This document shows positions 6,656-8,510 of a DNA stretch of 8,510 nt, piece after piece (within the stretch, counting starts at the first letter, position 1; every line of letters begins with the position of its first letter). The notes under the pieces were generated by a model. It saw nothing but the letters and a program-made list of their open reading frames with translations, did not search any database and was not told the origin of the DNA. The stretch spans positions 1 to 8,510 of the forward strand of contig CAIRBL010000009.1 in NCBI GenBank assembly GCA_903876815.1. Reading direction: 5' to 3'. This DNA comes from an uncultured bacterium. GTDB taxonomy: Bacteria > Patescibacteriota > Patescibacteriia > UBA1558 > GWA2-36-10. Made by a program: the position numbers and the translations under genes.

Positions 6656-7429
6656 ATGGATTTTTTAGAATTTCAAGATAAGGTACACGGACCAAAAAAA
6701 GAAAAAATGTCTGGAGACAGATTATATAGATTAGAAAGAAATATATCTTTAAGAATTACATGGGTGTTATATAAATTTTTTCCATTTATTAAACCAAATA
6801 ATATAACGGCCCTTTCGTTTTTTATTTTATTTTTTGTTTTTTTTCTAAATTTTATATCGATTACAAATTGGTCTGCGGTTTTAGCTATTGTTCAATTAGT
6901 TTTATTATACTTAATTACTATTATCGATAAAATAGATGGAGAGTTATCTAGGGCGCATAATTATGTTACGCAAAGTGGCATGTATTATGATTATACCGTA
7001 CATCTTTTTTACCCTTTTATTTTTTATTTTAGCATCGGGCATTATTTTTACATGTTTTTAAATGATCAAATATTATTTTATACAACCTTATTATTAGGAG
7101 CCATAAGCATAATTTTAGTTTCCTTAAGAGCGACAACATTATTTATTTGTGGGGAAATAGAAAAAAAGAATATAGAGATTAGAGATTTAATTTCCCAAAG
7201 ATTAAAGATTAAAAAAATATGGCCATTACCAATAAGGTTTTTGTATTATTTAACATTTATGCTTTACGCTTGGACATTATTTTTTTATGTGGGGGTAATT
7301 TTTTTAAGTATTTATAATTTTTCACTAGCGGTCATTTTGTATAAAGTACATATTATCTATACAATTTTAGTTATTATCTATACAATTTTGTGGCATCATC
7401 CCAAAAAAAAATTATTACAGAAAGTATAA
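6656..7429 (+). CDS. CDP-alcohol phosphotransferase (membrane, CDP-AP family) with His at the last motif position
   Basis: The protein is 257 residues long and very hydrophobic after residue 50, with about five to six membrane segments (for example near 49-69, 72-90, 117-160 and 190-250). It belongs to the CDP-alcohol phosphatidyltransferase family, which moves an alcohol phosphate from a CDP-activated donor to an alcohol acceptor at the membrane. The signature D-x2-DG-x2-AR-x8-G-x3-D-x3-D is seen as D91-KI-D94-G95-EL-S98-R99-x8-G108-MYY-D112-YTV-H116. Two positions differ from the canonical form: Ala to Ser before the Arg, and the final Asp (proposed catalytic base) to His. The PNNITALS stretch before the first helix also fits the family. 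It follows the transketolase by 3 bases and precedes the terminator, so it closes the operon. A 21-base in-frame duplication lies near its 3' end. Donor and acceptor are unknown; glycan-linked rather than phospholipid synthesis is inferred from the neighbours. Confidence 0.88.
   Translation: MDFLEFQDKVHGPKKEKMSGDRLYRLERNISLRITWVLYKFFPFIKPNNITALSFFILFFVFFLNFISITNWSAVLAIVQLVLLYLITIIDKIDGELSRAHNYVTQSGMYYDYTVHLFYPFIFYFSIGHYFYMFLNDQILFYTTLLLGAISIILVSLRATTLFICGEIEKKNIEIRDLISQRLKIKKIWPLPIRFLYYLTFMLYAWTLFFYVGVIFLSIYNFSLAVILYKVHIIYTILVIIYTILWHHPKKKLLQKV
7351..7389 (+). repeat. Two-copy tandem repeat, 21-base period, in frame in the CDP-AP gene
   Basis: An 18-base stretch at 7351-7368 recurs identically at 7372-7389, offset by 21 bases. 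The period is exactly seven codons, so the protein reads IIYTILV then IIYTILW in its last membrane segment, just before the basic tail HHPKKKLL. The duplication lengthens the helix and keeps the frame. Confidence 0.88.
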
Positions 7430-7454
7430 AAAAACCGCTTAAAGCGGTTTTTTT
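7430..7454. terminator. Bidirectional intrinsic terminator between convergent genes
   Basis: A GC stem CCGC (7435-7438) pairs with GCGG (7444-7447) around a short AT loop. It is extended by A-T pairs (about 7430-7434 with 7448-7452) and flanked by seven A on the left (7428-7434) and seven T on the right (7448-7454). The T run ends plus-strand transcription of the CDP-AP operon, and the A run reads as T on the minus strand and can end the flippase transcript. Both neighbouring stop codons overlap or touch the tails: TAA 7427-7429 and, on the minus strand, TAA 7455-7453. Confidence 0.92.
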
Positions 7455-8510
7455 ATATTAAGGCATCTTGTTTTTTCATATGATGAAAGTAGTAGGAATA
7501 TAATTTTGCAAAATATATTTCAATCAAGATGCGGCCAATTATTAAGCCTAATAATCCGTAGTATTTGATACAAAGATAATAAATGATTAATCTTCCAATA
7601 GCACCAAAAATTTTTAATTTATATAAAGATTTTATTTGTTTTTGCGCAGTGAGCGCTGTGGACATGAGACTATTTGGTGCTAGGGCTATTATAATTGCTA
7701 ATAATTGTGTGAGGACTATAGAATTTTGGTATTCTGGAAAAAAGATAGAAAATAACCATGGCGCTATTATAATATATAAAATTATAATTGGTAAGGTAAG
7801 TAGTGAGGCTCTAAAGATTTTTTTTGGTAAAGTTTTTTGAGTTTCTTCAATGTTAGTTTGACTTAATTTTGGAAAGGCCAGGTCCTTTATTTTTAACACA
7901 AATGATCTTATTTGATCTACCGGTGCTGAGGCTATTGTATAAATGGCTAATTCAGGTGCTCCCATGTAATGGTAAATAAGTATTTTATCAGATTCGTTAG
8001 CTATAGTTTGAAAAATATCTATTGTGCTCAGATGAAGACCATATTTTATAGATTCTTTATCTTTTTTATTATTGGGAGGAATTTTTTTAAAGGTTCTTAA
8101 AAAAGATAGAAGTCTAGTCAGTGTGGTTGATAATAGAAATGTTGTAAGAATTAATAATAAGTTGTTCGTAAAATAAACTGTGATTAAAATGCTGATGGTT
8201 ATAAATATTTGGCTTATACCATTATATTTAGTGATGGTATCAAAAGCTTTTTTACCACTTAAATAACCTACAAATATATTAAGCGCATTAAAAAAGGGGA
8301 CTATACTAGTGATAATAAGAAAAGCAAATCCAAGTGTTTTGTTGTTGTTTAGAAAATAATACAAGGATATACTCAAACTTATCAATGAGCTTAAGATACC
8401 GTATTTTAGTTTAATTAAGAATATTTCTTTAAAATTTCCTTCAAAACCCCTGGCTACTGAGTGTGCAAGTGCTACTGCTATGTCCCTGAGGCTGGGTATA
8501 GAAATAATAG
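7453..8510 (-). CDS. Wzx-like oligosaccharide flippase, 5' end outside the window
   Basis: On the minus strand a hydrophobic frame is open from the right edge to TAA at 7455-7453, about 351 residues. It has many predicted membrane segments split by short basic loops, as in polysaccharide flippases (MOP/Wzx family, usually 400-480 residues). The upstream part (about 8386-8508) reads IPSLRDIAVALAHSVARG and then FEGNFKEIFLIKLKYG. This resembles the 'P...a...SvArGyeGtfk' loop of the family, and further segments include ISLYYFLNNN and SIVPFFNALNIFVGYLSGKK. A TTG at 8385 would give only 310 residues and leave the conserved part out, so the gene is called as partial; 60-120 residues are probably missing. 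It runs convergent to the operon and shares its terminator. Its likely task is to flip lipid-linked glycan across the inner membrane. The substrate is unknown. Confidence 0.88.
   Translation of the reverse strand, partial: IISIPSLRDIAVALAHSVARGFEGNFKEIFLIKLKYGILSSLISLSISLYYFLNNNKTLGFAFLIITSIVPFFNALNIFVGYLSGKKAFDTITKYNGISQIFITISILITVYFTNNLLLILTTFLLSTTLTRLLSFLRTFKKIPPNNKKDKESIKYGLHLSTIDIFQTIANESDKILIYHYMGAPELAIYTIASAPVDQIRSFVLKIKDLAFPKLSQTNIEETQKTLPKKIFRASLLTLPIIILYIIIAPWLFSIFFPEYQNSIVLTQLLAIIIALAPNSLMSTALTAQKQIKSLYKLKIFGAIGRLIIYYLCIKYYGLLGLIIGRILIEIYFAKLYSYYFHHMKKQDALI

Noticed and set aside
7583..7840. Plus-strand open frame of 85 residues within the flippase
   Set aside because: It is antisense to a long hydrophobic flippase frame that is open over 1 kb, so it is a shadow.
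8383..8385. TTG at 8385 as the real start of the minus-strand flippase
   Set aside because: The frame is open to the window edge and the added 41 residues carry the conserved family loop, so the gene is truncated by the window.
1..8510. Recoded TGA (as in some CPR lineages)
   Set aside because: All long frames close at normal stops, no in-frame TGA is needed inside a conserved domain, and Trp is encoded by TGG.

Overview
This AT-rich window looks like part of a cell-surface polysaccharide or glycolipid biosynthesis locus from a bacterium with small, tightly packed genes. Gaps between co-directional genes are 3 to 15 bases inside the gene runs, apart from one 75-base gap that carries a promoter. 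Starts lack Shine-Dalgarno sequences, and the code is standard: TGG is used for Trp and no TGA is read through. The style of the BioF2/GNAT-like acyltransferase and of the flippase resembles Patescibacteria (CPR) surface-glycan clusters. That placement is my inference; the window holds no marker gene.

Layout. Positions 1-1031 hold an acyltransferase-like gene, cut by the window edge and broken by a one-base frameshift in a T run near 149-155. A GT4-type glycosyltransferase follows (1036-2145). The 75-base gap holds a good sigma70-type extended -10 promoter (2164-2192). It appears to drive a five-gene run: an unusual fusion of a nucleotide-sugar epimerase/dehydratase with a WalW-type polysaccharide deacetylase (2221-4152), a classical SDR oxidoreductase (4168-4920), a split transketolase (4925-5728 and 5735-6652), and a membrane CDP-alcohol phosphotransferase (6656-7429). 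A bidirectional terminator (7430-7454) separates this run from a convergent gene on the minus strand. That gene is a Wzx-like oligosaccharide flippase, which runs off the right edge (7453-8510).

How the genes may work together (inference). The epimerase half, the SDR and the split transketolase would make or remodel an unusual sugar or polyol. The deacetylase half would remove an N- or O-acyl group. The CDP-alcohol transferase would attach an alcohol-phosphate group in the membrane. The glycosyltransferase and acyltransferase would build and decorate the glycan, and the flippase would export the lipid-linked product. The linked transketolase pair, SDR and CDP-alcohol transferase are the most interesting part: together they suggest a dedicated two-carbon (ketol) transfer step in surface-glycan synthesis. 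No gene gap exceeds 300 bases, and I see no tRNA, rRNA, CRISPR array or insertion sequence.
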